Shown here piece by piece: positions 8,072 through 16,391 of a DNA stretch of 64,000 nucleotides. A program made the translations under genes and the position numbers. The stretch spans positions 248,001 to 312,000 of the forward strand of contig CAWJEG010000005.1 in NCBI GenBank assembly GCA_963841845.1, written 5' to 3'. Within the stretch, counting starts at the first letter, position 1; each line of letters starts with the position of its first letter. Below the pieces are notes generated by a model. That model did no database searches. It saw nothing but the letters and a program-made list of their open reading frames with translations, and had not been told where the DNA came from. The DNA comes from CAVVGZ01 sp963841845. Lineage in GTDB: Bacteria; Chloroflexota; Anaerolineae; Anaerolineales; Anaerolineaceae.

Positions 8072-9778
8072 CCCCGTTCCTGGATTTGAATTCCAACCTA
8101 ATACCCAAGATCTGAAAGGATTTCTTTTTCGGTGACGGGAATTTACCTGATTCCCCAGCATCTCCTGCCAAAATTGATCATCATACCGGCGGGAACGAAC
8201 CGGAATTGGCATAGGTACCCCCCAGCCAATTAATAATACTTCTTCTTTTGCCTGCAGCCGGGATAGCATGCCGCGCAAAGCGTCTTTTTCTGCCAGCCCT
8301 GAGAGCACAGACTGGATATCAGAGTCATCTCCAAGCCAGCCAGAGATACGTGTTCCCAATTGAGACATTACCTCATCATAAATTTGTGATGGACGCTGGT
8401 CGATAATAAGTAATGTAACATAATATTTCCGCATTTCCCGAGCAATCATCGAAAATGTGGTTTGAGATGCCATTTCTCGGTTTAGAATTTTATGGGCTTC
8501 TTCAACTGCAATCACCAGCGGCCTGGGTTCAAGTTGTTTTTTAGAACGGTACTGGTTTGTCCTCTCTTCCCAGCGGCTTCGGATTCGGCGGGTGAGTAAA
8601 TTGGTTACCAGGAGGTAATCCAAATCGGACTCATACTCACCAAAGGAGAGGATTACATGCCTTCCGGCATCCAGGGTTTTGATAATTTCCTCGAGAGTAT
8701 CCGCAGCAGGATTTTCCGCAATATATGGACGATTGAAAACCCGGTTTAATTTACTGTGCAAGCCTTCAGCAGCAGCTGGATGAATCCCATTTTCATATGC
8801 CCAGGCAGCTACACTATCAGGTGCCGGAATGGTCCTGCCGTTCTCGTCCTGAATAGTAGCCCCGTGTTTTAATTTCTTAAATTGGGTGAACCAGGTCTCT
8901 TTGGAAAAGGATTTTACCAGCGCATCCAGTGTACCTGGAGTAGTCTCTTTAAGGTTCAATTCGCGGGTGAGAAGTTCGATGTCTTCAGGCTGGATATCCT
9001 TCTCCCCCAACTCAAGATGGAAGTCCGGATTCTGCCCGCGAATGGTTGATCCCCGTCCAAGTGCGACCACTCTAACTTTACTTAAAAATTTTGTCCTCAA
9101 ACCAGGTATGGCTTTGTTGCTATCCGATTCAGTATCATCAAATCCATACTCATTGTGCATATCAAACAACATGACAGATGCCTTGTTGTATCGGATGAGT
9201 CCGGAAAGGATAATCCGGGTAAGGAAGGATTTTCCGGTACCGGTTGCTCCAAAGATGCCCGAAGAACGCTGGACAAACTTGTCCAGGTCAATACACACCG
9301 CATGACCCTGCTCACGGGTATAACCAATAATGAATTTGCCACTATCCTGCGGATTACCAAATATTTCAGCCACATCCTGTGCCTGGGCCATCCTCACATT
9401 CGCATGGTGGGAAGGGACAGATTTGACTGGCAAAATTCCGCGGCCAGGCTGAGATATATCCGATTCGAATCCAGCCTTCAACATTAGCGCCGGCAATACA
9501 ACCAGGTTCGTATACAATGTCTGACCATGCAGCATTTCAGCAATCCCTTTTGGGAATCTTTGTTCACTCTGTTCATCGGCAAAGCGGGGATCAGTAGAAC
9601 CCAGCTGCAGATCAGTTACCAGACCGTAAAACAACCATTCTCCACTTTCGATGACTACAAAACCTCCCTCCTGGACCTGCTGGGGAGGAATGGTCAAACG
9701 AACCTGCAAATTTTCCTTTAGGCCGCCACCCACAATATACCCAATGGAAGCGGGGGAATGATCACTTAATTCACTCAT
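7862..9778 (-). CDS. herA: HerA-like ATPase (DUF87 / HAS-barrel)
   Basis: The N-terminal 80 residues form a HAS-barrel-like domain (IGYIVGGGLKENLQVRL). The RecA-like core has a Walker A motif GIFGATGTGKSFLTR, a Walker B region LVIAVEEAHKILNRE, and a SMIAREMRKYYVTLLIIDQRP sensor region typical of HerA/FtsK-like translocases. ATG at 9778 is preferred over GTG at 9787 because AAGGTG is correctly spaced from it. HerA hexamers translocate DNA and partner with NurA nuclease. The last 90 or so residues lie antisense to the DUF212 gene, have low complexity and no family similarity. The natural C-terminus is probably near 8143, reached by a one-base shift there. Confidence 0.85.
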   Translation of the reverse strand: MSELSDHSPASIGYIVGGGLKENLQVRLTIPPQQVQEGGFVVIESGEWLFYGLVTDLQLGSTDPRFADEQSEQRFPKGIAEMLHGQTLYTNLVVLPALMLKAGFESDISQPGRGILPVKSVPSHHANVRMAQAQDVAEIFGNPQDSGKFIIGYTREQGHAVCIDLDKFVQRSSGIFGATGTGKSFLTRIILSGLIRYNKASVMLFDMHNEYGFDDTESDSNKAIPGLRTKFLSKVRVVALGRGSTIRGQNPDFHLELGEKDIQPEDIELLTRELNLKETTPGTLDALVKSFSKETWFTQFKKLKHGATIQDENGRTIPAPDSVAAWAYENGIHPAAAEGLHSKLNRVFNRPYIAENPAADTLEEIIKTLDAGRHVILSFGEYESDLDYLLVTNLLTRRIRSRWEERTNQYRSKKQLEPRPLVIAVEEAHKILNREMASQTTFSMIAREMRKYYVTLLIIDQRPSQIYDEVMSQLGTRISGWLGDDSDIQSVLSGLAEKDALRGMLSRLQAKEEVLLIGWGVPMPIPVRSRRYDDQFWQEMLGNQVNSRHRKRNPFRSWVLGWNSNPGTGLPKKRDYPANHQTHHCSYNYLAGSMTNDFFQGFLRNGMSAEKFINQHINFLCVITSLSPYPGRIVQHNR

Positions 9779-9814
9779 ATAACTCACCTTATCATCCAGA
9801 TACTTTTAATAGGA

Positions 9815-10439
9815 TCAATATTCGTTATCAAACAAACGTGTGTCTGTGATTGCTCCAAGAACATCCATCAAGAGCGGATAATCATCCCGCAGCAGTGTGA
9901 TAATTTCTTTGCTGGCAGAATTTAACCAGTCCGGATTTCCTAATGAATGATGGGCTTGTGAAACTTGCCTCAGGTGGGCGGCAAACACATCCGCCACCGG
10001 GATTTCCTCAGCGCGTAGTATATGGCGAAAATATCCAAACGCGGATATCGGGGTAAATCGGATGAGGTCTTCATCCGAACACAGAAAAATTTTATCCAGC
10101 GTTAATGGTGGTCTGGGTGGAAGCATGTGGCTGATTTTTCCATCCTGCTCGTAACCGGCAAATAGAACGCTGATTTCTAGCGGAACATTGCGGTTTATCC
10201 GGTTATCAAGGATCACCTCATCACTGACTGAATCAGCAGTCACAAGCTGGCGAACCAATCCGTCATCATCGATGTGAATATCATAAATAATCCCGTAAAT
10301 GGAAACATCTCCATCCCCAGCCGGAGGTATGAGCACCAATCCCCCAAATGAAGGGGCTGAAATATCAAGACACGCGGCAGCCCACTACGCAGCCTCTTGT
10401 TCCAGAACGAAGCAAACGTCCAATCTCAATATGATTCAT
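9815..10439 (-). CDS. HAS-barrel domain protein between nurA and herA, frameshifted
   Basis: The true start is ATG at 10439, which overlaps the nurA stop as ATGA and so is translationally coupled. This frame reads IEIGRLLRSGTRGCVVGCRVS and then meets TGA at 10365-10367. One base further on, the frame continues as DISAPSFGGLVLIPP and YGIIYDIHIDDDGLVRQLV for another 180 residues. Skipping one base (for example T10367) restores a protein of about 207 residues. The join falls inside a single beta-rich HAS-barrel-like fold, so both halves belong to one gene. It is either a sequencing insertion, a true frameshift mutation, or recoding at UCU-UGA-U. A TTG at 10339 could start the downstream piece only. 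Confidence 0.75.
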
Positions 10440-11617
10440 AAACCTACCCTCTTGCGTGTTGACTCCAGGTTTTTATTCAGTTGTTTGGAAGATCCCCCGC
10501 CCACGGGATTACCCATACGGCGGTATTCATCTGCAATTAAATGGATCAACTCTTCCTTATCACCACGTTTAACCAGGGCAATCTCATGGGCGCGGTGCAG
10601 CACATACGGATACGGCTGTCCGCCCATCATGCTGCATTGGTTCACAAGTAAAGCCTGTAGACTATTCAGAATTACCGGATTTCCACTAACCCAGGCAGGA
10701 ATTTCTACCCTGGCGAGGTTGGGGTGATTCATCCTGCCGACATTCAAATAAAAGAAATGAATGGCCAGTTCCTCCTTAAAATGAATTGTTGATGGTGACT
10801 GGATCCTGAAAATAGCCGACCGGGTTCCAGGCTCCAGGATTTCAGCAAATAATTCAGCGTCAGACAGAGATAAAAAAGGCCGATTTCGGCCGGCAAGGTG
10901 GATATTTTCCATTCCAAGCTGAGTCAATTCCAGCAGGCGGACGACTAAATCGGAGCGCGGTTTGTCCACATAGCCCGCTGATGCAATTTCTTTCCGGGCA
11001 AGCTGGTGCAATACTTCCAGATATTTCCTAAGATTATTCTGATACACATCAGACGCTCGGGGTTCCCTAAAAAGCTCCAGCGGGCCATCCGTCAGGGCCA
11101 CTACAGGTAAATTCTCCTGGTCTGCGAGCCTCGCCAGGAATTCTCGCTCTTGATAATCCCGTTTTAGGGCGATCACTTCTTCCCCAACCGAATTCCCCTG
11201 CGAATCATATAGTGCATCCCCAAATAGAAGCTGGCTCTCCCGAATTTCTACCGGGCCCTGGTTTTTTCCGGGTTCAAAACGGATGGCACCAACGTTAACC
11301 AATCCGAAATCAAATGGATCGTTGCGATCAGGAAAGATTTGCGATCCATCCGCAGCAAGAAGAACCACACCTTCAGGCAAATGGGTGGAAATCAAGCAAA
11401 AATCCAACGGTTCATCACCTGGTACAGCACAACGCAAATTGCCATTGCTGGATTTTGCCTTCTCCACCAGGTTTTTCAGCTCTTCTAATTTATTTACATG
11501 GTTCCTGAAGATTGCCAGAGCATCATTTTTGAGCTTCTTTTTACGCTCTCTCTGATCTTGATCCCATTCAGCCATGGTTTTAATCTGGCTGCGGATTGAT
11601 TGGTAATCTATTGGCAT
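10436..11617 (-). CDS. nurA: NurA-domain nuclease
   Basis: The 393-residue protein has the NurA signature: VVLLAADGSQIFPDRNDP around residue 85 (the catalytic Asp of the DGS motif). A second acidic cluster follows at PVVALTDGPLELF around residue 175, and a C-terminal AHEIALVKRGDKEEL region completes the fold. NurA nucleases digest DNA ends in a Mn-dependent manner together with the HerA translocase. It is the first gene of a minus-strand trio (nurA, HAS-barrel, herA) and overlaps the second by ATGA. In archaea HerA-NurA resects double-strand breaks; in bacteria the pair is less well understood. Confidence 0.86.
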   Translation of the reverse strand: MPIDYQSIRSQIKTMAEWDQDQRERKKKLKNDALAIFRNHVNKLEELKNLVEKAKSSNGNLRCAVPGDEPLDFCLISTHLPEGVVLLAADGSQIFPDRNDPFDFGLVNVGAIRFEPGKNQGPVEIRESQLLFGDALYDSQGNSVGEEVIALKRDYQEREFLARLADQENLPVVALTDGPLELFREPRASDVYQNNLRKYLEVLHQLARKEIASAGYVDKPRSDLVVRLLELTQLGMENIHLAGRNRPFLSLSDAELFAEILEPGTRSAIFRIQSPSTIHFKEELAIHFFYLNVGRMNHPNLARVEIPAWVSGNPVILNSLQALLVNQCSMMGGQPYPYVLHRAHEIALVKRGDKEELIHLIADEYRRMGNPVGGGSSKQLNKNLESTRKRVGL

Positions 11618-11769
11618 GCCAACGCCTCATTTGATCGATAATGGATTTGAAAAAACGGTATTTTAAAAACTCTAACAATAATTTTGGGGCTGTTGAAAAA
11701 CAGGCAGCAGTTCATTTAATCCAAAAATCACTCGCAATGATTTAAATTGATTCCCTGAGATTGTATAGG

Positions 11770-12453
11770 CTAGTTAACAAAGCGGTATTTCACCAACGTC
11801 CATACCGCCATTAAGGAATCCGAAAGGCGGATCTTTTTTTCCGGAGAGGAACTGCGGGGATTAAGAGGGATTGGAATGTCCAGAATTTGAATCTTCTTCT
11901 TTAGTATTTTTGCGGTGAACTCCGGGTCAAACTCAAAACCCATGGCATTAAAGGTAATCCCATTACATACTTCGGGACGAAAGACTTTATAACCTGTCAC
12001 AACATCTTTCAAGATATCGTTATAGAGCATATTGGCAATAAATGTGATCCATTTAATAGCAAAATAATTCCCATTCAGGGCTGGCAGATGCCAGCCGCTT
12101 TGGTAGCGGGAACCAAAAACGACATCCAGCTTGCCTTTTTCAAATGGTTGTAATAATGCCGCATAATCACCGGGATGATAATCCCGGCCTGGATCCTGGA
12201 TGATGACCACATCGCCACTCGCAGCATCTATACCAGTACGAACAGCAGTGCCCTTTCCCCTGTTACCATCATGCAGAATTACCTTTATACTATTTTCACC
12301 ACTCATTTTCTGGATTACCTGCTGCGTGCCATCCGTTGATCCATCATCCACAATGATTATTTCGGTGACCAGCCCGGTCGCTAACACTTTGCTTACAAGC
12401 TCCTGGACAGGATGAATTTCATTGAAAACAGGGATTATGACAGTGACATTCAT
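11770..12453 (-). CDS. Glycosyltransferase family 2 (dolichyl-phosphate mannose synthase-like)
   Basis: The 227-residue protein has a GT-A fold: VTVIIPVFNEIHPVQELV at the N-terminus, IIIVDDGSTDGTQQVI with the nucleotide-binding DDGSTDG, and DPGRDYHPGDY carrying the metal-binding acidic motif. It lacks C-terminal membrane segments. Such enzymes load a sugar onto polyprenyl phosphate at the cytoplasmic face, and the several GT-C type proteins in this window could use that donor. I chose ATG at 12453 because a promoter-like element ends 7 nt before it. A longer in-frame start at 12489 would lie upstream of that element. Confidence 0.88.
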   Translation of the reverse strand: MNVTVIIPVFNEIHPVQELVSKVLATGLVTEIIIVDDGSTDGTQQVIQKMSGENSIKVILHDGNRGKGTAVRTGIDAASGDVVIIQDPGRDYHPGDYAALLQPFEKGKLDVVFGSRYQSGWHLPALNGNYFAIKWITFIANMLYNDILKDVVTGYKVFRPEVCNGITFNAMGFEFDPEFTAKILKKKIQILDIPIPLNPRSSSPEKKIRLSDSLMAVWTLVKYRFVN

Positions 12454-12460
12454 GGCTAAC

Positions 12461-12489
12461 ATTATATGCGAACGGTATAGTAACCGCAA
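12461..12489 (-). promoter_or_regulatory. Predicted sigma-70-type promoter directly at the start of the GT2 gene
   Basis: On the minus strand TTGCGG (12484-12489) and TATAAT (12461-12466) are separated by 17 nt. The -10 box ends 7 nt before ATG 12453, and no Shine-Dalgarno sequence lies between. The transcript would be leaderless or nearly so. Confidence 0.45.
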
Positions 12490-12572
12490 GCAGAGCGCTT
12501 ATTCCTGGGATTCGATGTTATTTCACGAAGGTCTCTTTCTGGTATACTTTTGGTTTAAGGAGAAAATTGGAT

Positions 12573-13100
12573 ATGGCAGAAAATAAGATTGACCTGGATC
12601 CTGTCTCACACATCACAATTGATGCGATTGGTAAACCCGGCAAACGAATTTTTTATATTCAGGCTCAGCAGGACTTTCAGGTAATCACCTTACTGGTTGA
12701 AAAAGTGCAGATCCAAACCCTTGCTATTGGGGTTGAGGAATTTCTTAAAGAGATTCACCAGCGCTTTGAAGAACTTCCCGGAACCAGCGGCGATTACGAA
12801 GAAGAAAAAATGCATTTACACCCCCCGGTTGATCCACTTTTCAGGGTCAGCGAATTCGGCCTGGCGTATGATTCATCCCGGGATGTAGTTATCCTGGTTG
12901 CAAGGGAGTCTGCAATAGATGAGCAAAACGAAGAGAATGGAGGGGTCATTCAATTCTGGTGCACCCGTTCGCAGATCCATGCTTTGGCCAGGTGGGGTCT
13001 TGAAATATCAACCAGGGGCAGACCATTATGCCCCCAGTGCCGTGAACCCATGGATCCTGAAGGACATTTTTGCCCAAAGAAAAATGGGCATAAACCATAG
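12573..13100 (+). CDS. DUF3090 family protein
   Basis: The 175-residue protein matches DUF3090 in length and layout. A conserved N-terminal region IDAIGKPGKRIFYIQA leads to a central PVDPLFRVSEFGLAYD segment. A C-terminal four-cysteine/histidine knuckle follows, CPQCREPMDPEGHFCP, which probably binds zinc. ATG 12573 is preferred over TTG 12567 because AAGGAG lies 10 nt upstream; TATACT at 12543-12548 could be its -10 box. Function is unknown. It is followed 21 nt later by a SCO1664-like gene, an association also seen in actinobacteria, which suggests the two proteins work together. Confidence 0.88.
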   Translation: MAENKIDLDPVSHITIDAIGKPGKRIFYIQAQQDFQVITLLVEKVQIQTLAIGVEEFLKEIHQRFEELPGTSGDYEEEKMHLHPPVDPLFRVSEFGLAYDSSRDVVILVARESAIDEQNEENGGVIQFWCTRSQIHALARWGLEISTRGRPLCPQCREPMDPEGHFCPKKNGHKP

Positions 13101-13121
13101 GCCAATTTCTTAATTCCAAAA

Positions 13122-13853
13122 ATGACGATTGAATTGGATAATCAAACCATCCTCCAGGCCCTGCAGATTGGAAATATTAAACTGCAGGGACAGTTTATTA
13201 ATAGCTCAAACTACACTTTTTTGGGAAATTTAGAATATCAATCTGCAATTATTCCTGTTGTTTATAAACCTACCCGCGGCGAAAGGCCATTATGGGATTT
13301 TCCAACGGGGACACTGGCAAAAAGGGAAGTGGCAGCATATGTTGTGAGTGAAACATTAGGATGGAACCTGGTTCCACCCACTGTTTTAAGATCTGTCGCC
13401 AGCCTTGGGGAGGGTTCAGTCCAGCAGTATATTGATCACAACCCGGAGGATCACTATTTTAATTTTTCGCAGGACGAGCGTCAGCGTTTAAGAAAAGTCG
13501 TCCTGTTCGACGCATTAATAAACAATGCTGACCGAAAAGCCAGCCATATCTTTCACGGAGAAGATAACCAAATCTGGCTTATTGACCACGGCATCTGTTT
13601 CCATTGTGAGGATAAACTGAGAACTGTTGTCTGGGATTTCAGCGGAGAATCAATCCCCCAGGAGGATTTATTAACACTGCAGAGTCTCCTCGAAGGAAAG
13701 AAACTGCTTCCTATGTTGAATGAAAAACTGCTGGCTTATTTATCACCCGGAGAGATTAAAGCACTAACATCCCGGGCAATTCACCTCCTGAATACAGGTT
13801 ATTTTCCAACACCCAGTGAAGAGTACCGGCCATATCCCTGGCCGCCGGTGTGA
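13122..13853 (+). CDS. SCO1664-family protein (PI3/4-kinase-like fold)
   Basis: The 243-residue protein has kinase-like landmarks. VVYKPTRGERPLWDFP resembles a nucleotide-binding lysine strand. LFDALINNADRKASHIF resembles a catalytic loop, with Asp and a following Asn/His, and IWLIDHGICF takes the place of the DFG metal-binding loop. This is the arrangement of the phosphatidylinositol 3/4-kinase-related family to which SCO1664-like proteins belong. The substrate is unknown. In actinobacteria the DUF3090 and SCO1664 genes commonly neighbour a histidine-phosphatase gene and mshC, but no such genes are present here. Confidence 0.85.
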   Translation: MTIELDNQTILQALQIGNIKLQGQFINSSNYTFLGNLEYQSAIIPVVYKPTRGERPLWDFPTGTLAKREVAAYVVSETLGWNLVPPTVLRSVASLGEGSVQQYIDHNPEDHYFNFSQDERQRLRKVVLFDALINNADRKASHIFHGEDNQIWLIDHGICFHCEDKLRTVVWDFSGESIPQEDLLTLQSLLEGKKLLPMLNEKLLAYLSPGEIKALTSRAIHLLNTGYFPTPSEEYRPYPWPPV

Positions 13854-13896
13854 TTAAATCCCTGTATCCAGAACCCGGCTTATAGGAAATACAAAC

Positions 13897-14937
13897 ATGC
13901 AAGAAAAAAAACTCGTATTGATCGGATTCGGTAATGTTGGCCAGGCTTTTCTCAGGCTGCTTCTAGATAAACAACAGTATCTTCAAGAAAAGTATGGGTA
14001 CAAATTTCTGGTAACTGGAATAGCCACCGGCCGTCATGGATTTGCTGTAGATTCCCGCGGGATTAATACCGACCGGATTCTGCAAATCACAGCGAATAAT
14101 GAGTCTTTATCAACGTTAAATACCGCCGGTGAGATAAATTCAACCCATAAATTGTTGGAAAGAATACAGGCAGATTTTGTTTTTGAGAACACACCTGTGA
14201 ATCATATTAACGGCCAGCCAGCAATTGATACCATCACCAAATCACTTCAAAAAGGCATGCACGTAATCACCGCTAACAAAGGGCCGGTTGCTTATGGGCA
14301 TGCCCAACTGACTCAACTGGCGCTTGATCAGAAGGTTCATTTTTTATTTGAATCCACCGTGATGGATGGTGCTCCCATATTTTCTTTGTTCCGCAGTGCC
14401 CTGCCAGGCATCAAATTGAAAGGATTTTCCGGCATCCTGAATTCCTGCACAAATCTTCTGATTGAACGCATGGAAAATGGGGAAAGCCTGGAGGAAGCCA
14501 CCCAATTTGCCCGTTCCATCGGAATTGTGGAAACGGATCCCTCCGCAGATATCGATGGTCTGGATGCCGCCATCAAGGTTTCCATCCTTTGCCAGGTGTT
14601 GTTAAATTTACCCATTCTCCCCGGTGAAGTTACAAGGCAGGGTATCCGAAACATAAGCCAGGAAGATATTAAGTCCGCCAGGAATGAGGGAAAAAAGTGG
14701 AAACTGATATGCAATGCCGGAAAACAAGGAGAAATTTTCCATGCCAGTGTGACTCCAGAAAAAGTATCCCCTGATACTCCATTGTACGGCGTATCGGGAA
14801 CCAGCAGTGCCATTAATTTCGAGACTGATGTCCTTCCGGGTTTAGGAGTGATTGAAACCAATCCCGGACCACAAACCACTGCATATGGTTTACTTGCTGA
14901 CTTGTTGTATGCACTCAATAATCCCATCCGGCAATAA
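13897..14937 (+). CDS. hom: Homoserine dehydrogenase (no ACT domain)
   Basis: The 346-residue protein has an N-terminal Rossmann motif LIGFGNVGQAFLRLL. The conserved ITANKGPVAYGHAQL follows, then the catalytic domain with TVMDGAPIFSLFR and GFSGILNSCTNLLIERM. The region GIVETDPSADIDGLDAAIK contains the conserved DP..D..G.DAA motif. It reduces aspartate semialdehyde to homoserine for threonine and methionine synthesis. The protein ends after the catalytic domain, so it lacks the C-terminal ACT domain that gives threonine feedback in many homologues. Confidence 0.92.
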   Translation: MQEKKLVLIGFGNVGQAFLRLLLDKQQYLQEKYGYKFLVTGIATGRHGFAVDSRGINTDRILQITANNESLSTLNTAGEINSTHKLLERIQADFVFENTPVNHINGQPAIDTITKSLQKGMHVITANKGPVAYGHAQLTQLALDQKVHFLFESTVMDGAPIFSLFRSALPGIKLKGFSGILNSCTNLLIERMENGESLEEATQFARSIGIVETDPSADIDGLDAAIKVSILCQVLLNLPILPGEVTRQGIRNISQEDIKSARNEGKKWKLICNAGKQGEIFHASVTPEKVSPDTPLYGVSGTSSAINFETDVLPGLGVIETNPGPQTTAYGLLADLLYALNNPIRQ

Positions 14938-14987
14938 AAAACCTGCCGGATTGTCCATGAATGATCTGAACTTTCAGGAGATTAAAC

Positions 14988-15494
14988 TTGGAAGAAATTC
15001 CCCATCAATGCTACCTTTCCTTAGGCTCCAACCTGGGCAACCGGTTGGCGTATTTCAACCAGGCAAAACATCTTCTTGCACCGGCTGTTCATATCGATTG
15101 TGAATCCAGCATCTATGAGACTGAGCCATGGGGATATCTCGACCAGCCGAAATTTCTAAATCAGGTAATTCGGGTAACAACCAGGTTAAATCCACATGAA
15201 CTGCTGATGCACAACAAAGAAATTGAAAGAAAACTGGGCAGGGAAAAGATCATCCTGTACGGGCCGCGCATCATTGACCTGGATATCCTATTTTTTGACC
15301 ATGAAGTTGTCTGCTTGCCCGACCTTACCATACCTCACCCTGTAATGGCAGAACGCGCCTTCATCCTTGTTCCGCTGGCAGAAATCGCTGCGGATTTTTC
15401 TCACCCCATCCTGAAAATTACTGTTTCTGAAATGTTATCTAGGCTGGACCAAAGCAGCGTAAAAAAATATCAAGGTCAAACCGGGGTTGAATGA
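14988..15494 (+). CDS. folK: 2-amino-4-hydroxy-6-hydroxymethyldihydropteridine diphosphokinase
   Basis: The 168-residue protein has all FolK signatures: CYLSLGSNLGNRLAYFNQA at the N-terminus, YETEPWGYLDQPKFLNQV, then GPRIIDLDILFFDHEVV with the Mg-binding aspartates, and IPHPVMAERAFILVPL. It transfers pyrophosphate from ATP to the pterin precursor of folate. The start is a TTG preceded by AGGAG. The stop codon is 1 nt before the folP ATG, so folK and folP are coupled. Confidence 0.94.
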   Translation: MEEIPHQCYLSLGSNLGNRLAYFNQAKHLLAPAVHIDCESSIYETEPWGYLDQPKFLNQVIRVTTRLNPHELLMHNKEIERKLGREKIILYGPRIIDLDILFFDHEVVCLPDLTIPHPVMAERAFILVPLAEIAADFSHPILKITVSEMLSRLDQSSVKKYQGQTGVE

Positions 15495-15495
15495 T

Positions 15496-16362
15496 ATGCC
15501 GGATTATCCCTTCCCGCTGAAATGGGGCTCTAAAACCTATGTGATGGGCATTCTAAACATCACAGCAGACAGCTTTTCAGGCGATGGACTTCTCAAAATT
15601 GGATACTCGGAAGCGGCGATCCGAGAACAAGCCAGATCATTTATCCAGGCCGGGGTGGATATCCTTGATATCGGCGGGGAAAGCACCCGACCGGGCGCTG
15701 AAACCGTCCATGAAGATGTGGAAATGGAACGCGTTCTGCCGGTAATCCAGGCTATACGCAGGGATTACCCGGATATCATCCTTTCAATTGATACCTATAA
15801 ATCCAGAGTCGCAAGGGAGGCAATTGCCGCAGGAGCAAATTGGATCAATGATGTCTGGGGGTTAAAAGGGGATCCACTCATGGCATCCACTGCTGCGGAA
15901 TTAAAGGTGCCAATAATCCTGATGCATAACCGCAGCAAGCCTGCTGATGTCCAATTACAAAAAAATTTAGGGGGCAGATATATCGGGGTAGAATATACCA
16001 ATTTAATAGACAATATAAAAACCGAACTCATGGATTGTGTTACATTTGGATTGAAAGCCGGTATTGAGATACAAAAAATCATCCTGGATCCGGGGATTGG
16101 GTTCGGAAAAACGGTTGAGCAAAACCTGGAGATAATAAACCGGCTTAATGAAATTAGATCCCTTGGTTTTCCAATCCTACTTGGCACCTCAAGGAAATCC
16201 TTTATCGGTTATACCTTGAACCTTCCACCCGATGCCAGGCTTGAAGGCACTGCTGCAACTGTAGCAATTGGGATTTCTAAAGGGGCTGATATCATCCGCG
16301 TACATGATGTGCCTGAAATGGTGCGCGTTGCGAGAATGGCAGATGCAATCGTAAGGGGATAA
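15496..16362 (+). CDS. folP: Dihydropteroate synthase
   Basis: The 288-residue TIM-barrel enzyme condenses the FolK product with p-aminobenzoate. It carries VMGILNITADSFSGDG, DILDIGGESTRPGAETV, WINDVWGLKGD, ILDPGIGFGKTVEQNLE and LLGTSRKSFIG, the pterin and pyrophosphate binding loops. I chose ATG at 15496; a TTG at 15487, overlapping folK, is also possible. Confidence 0.94.
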   Translation: MPDYPFPLKWGSKTYVMGILNITADSFSGDGLLKIGYSEAAIREQARSFIQAGVDILDIGGESTRPGAETVHEDVEMERVLPVIQAIRRDYPDIILSIDTYKSRVAREAIAAGANWINDVWGLKGDPLMASTAAELKVPIILMHNRSKPADVQLQKNLGGRYIGVEYTNLIDNIKTELMDCVTFGLKAGIEIQKIILDPGIGFGKTVEQNLEIINRLNEIRSLGFPILLGTSRKSFIGYTLNLPPDARLEGTAATVAIGISKGADIIRVHDVPEMVRVARMADAIVRG

Positions 16363-16391
16363 TCCTTTACTTTTGGATACAAGGTGAAATT

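Noticed and set aside
10340..10439. Programmed +1 frameshift like prfB at the UGA
   Set aside because: The codon before the stop is UCU, which re-pairs badly in the +1 frame, and no SD-like stimulator is upstream. It is kept as a possibility only, because five other +1 shifts in the window lack such sites.
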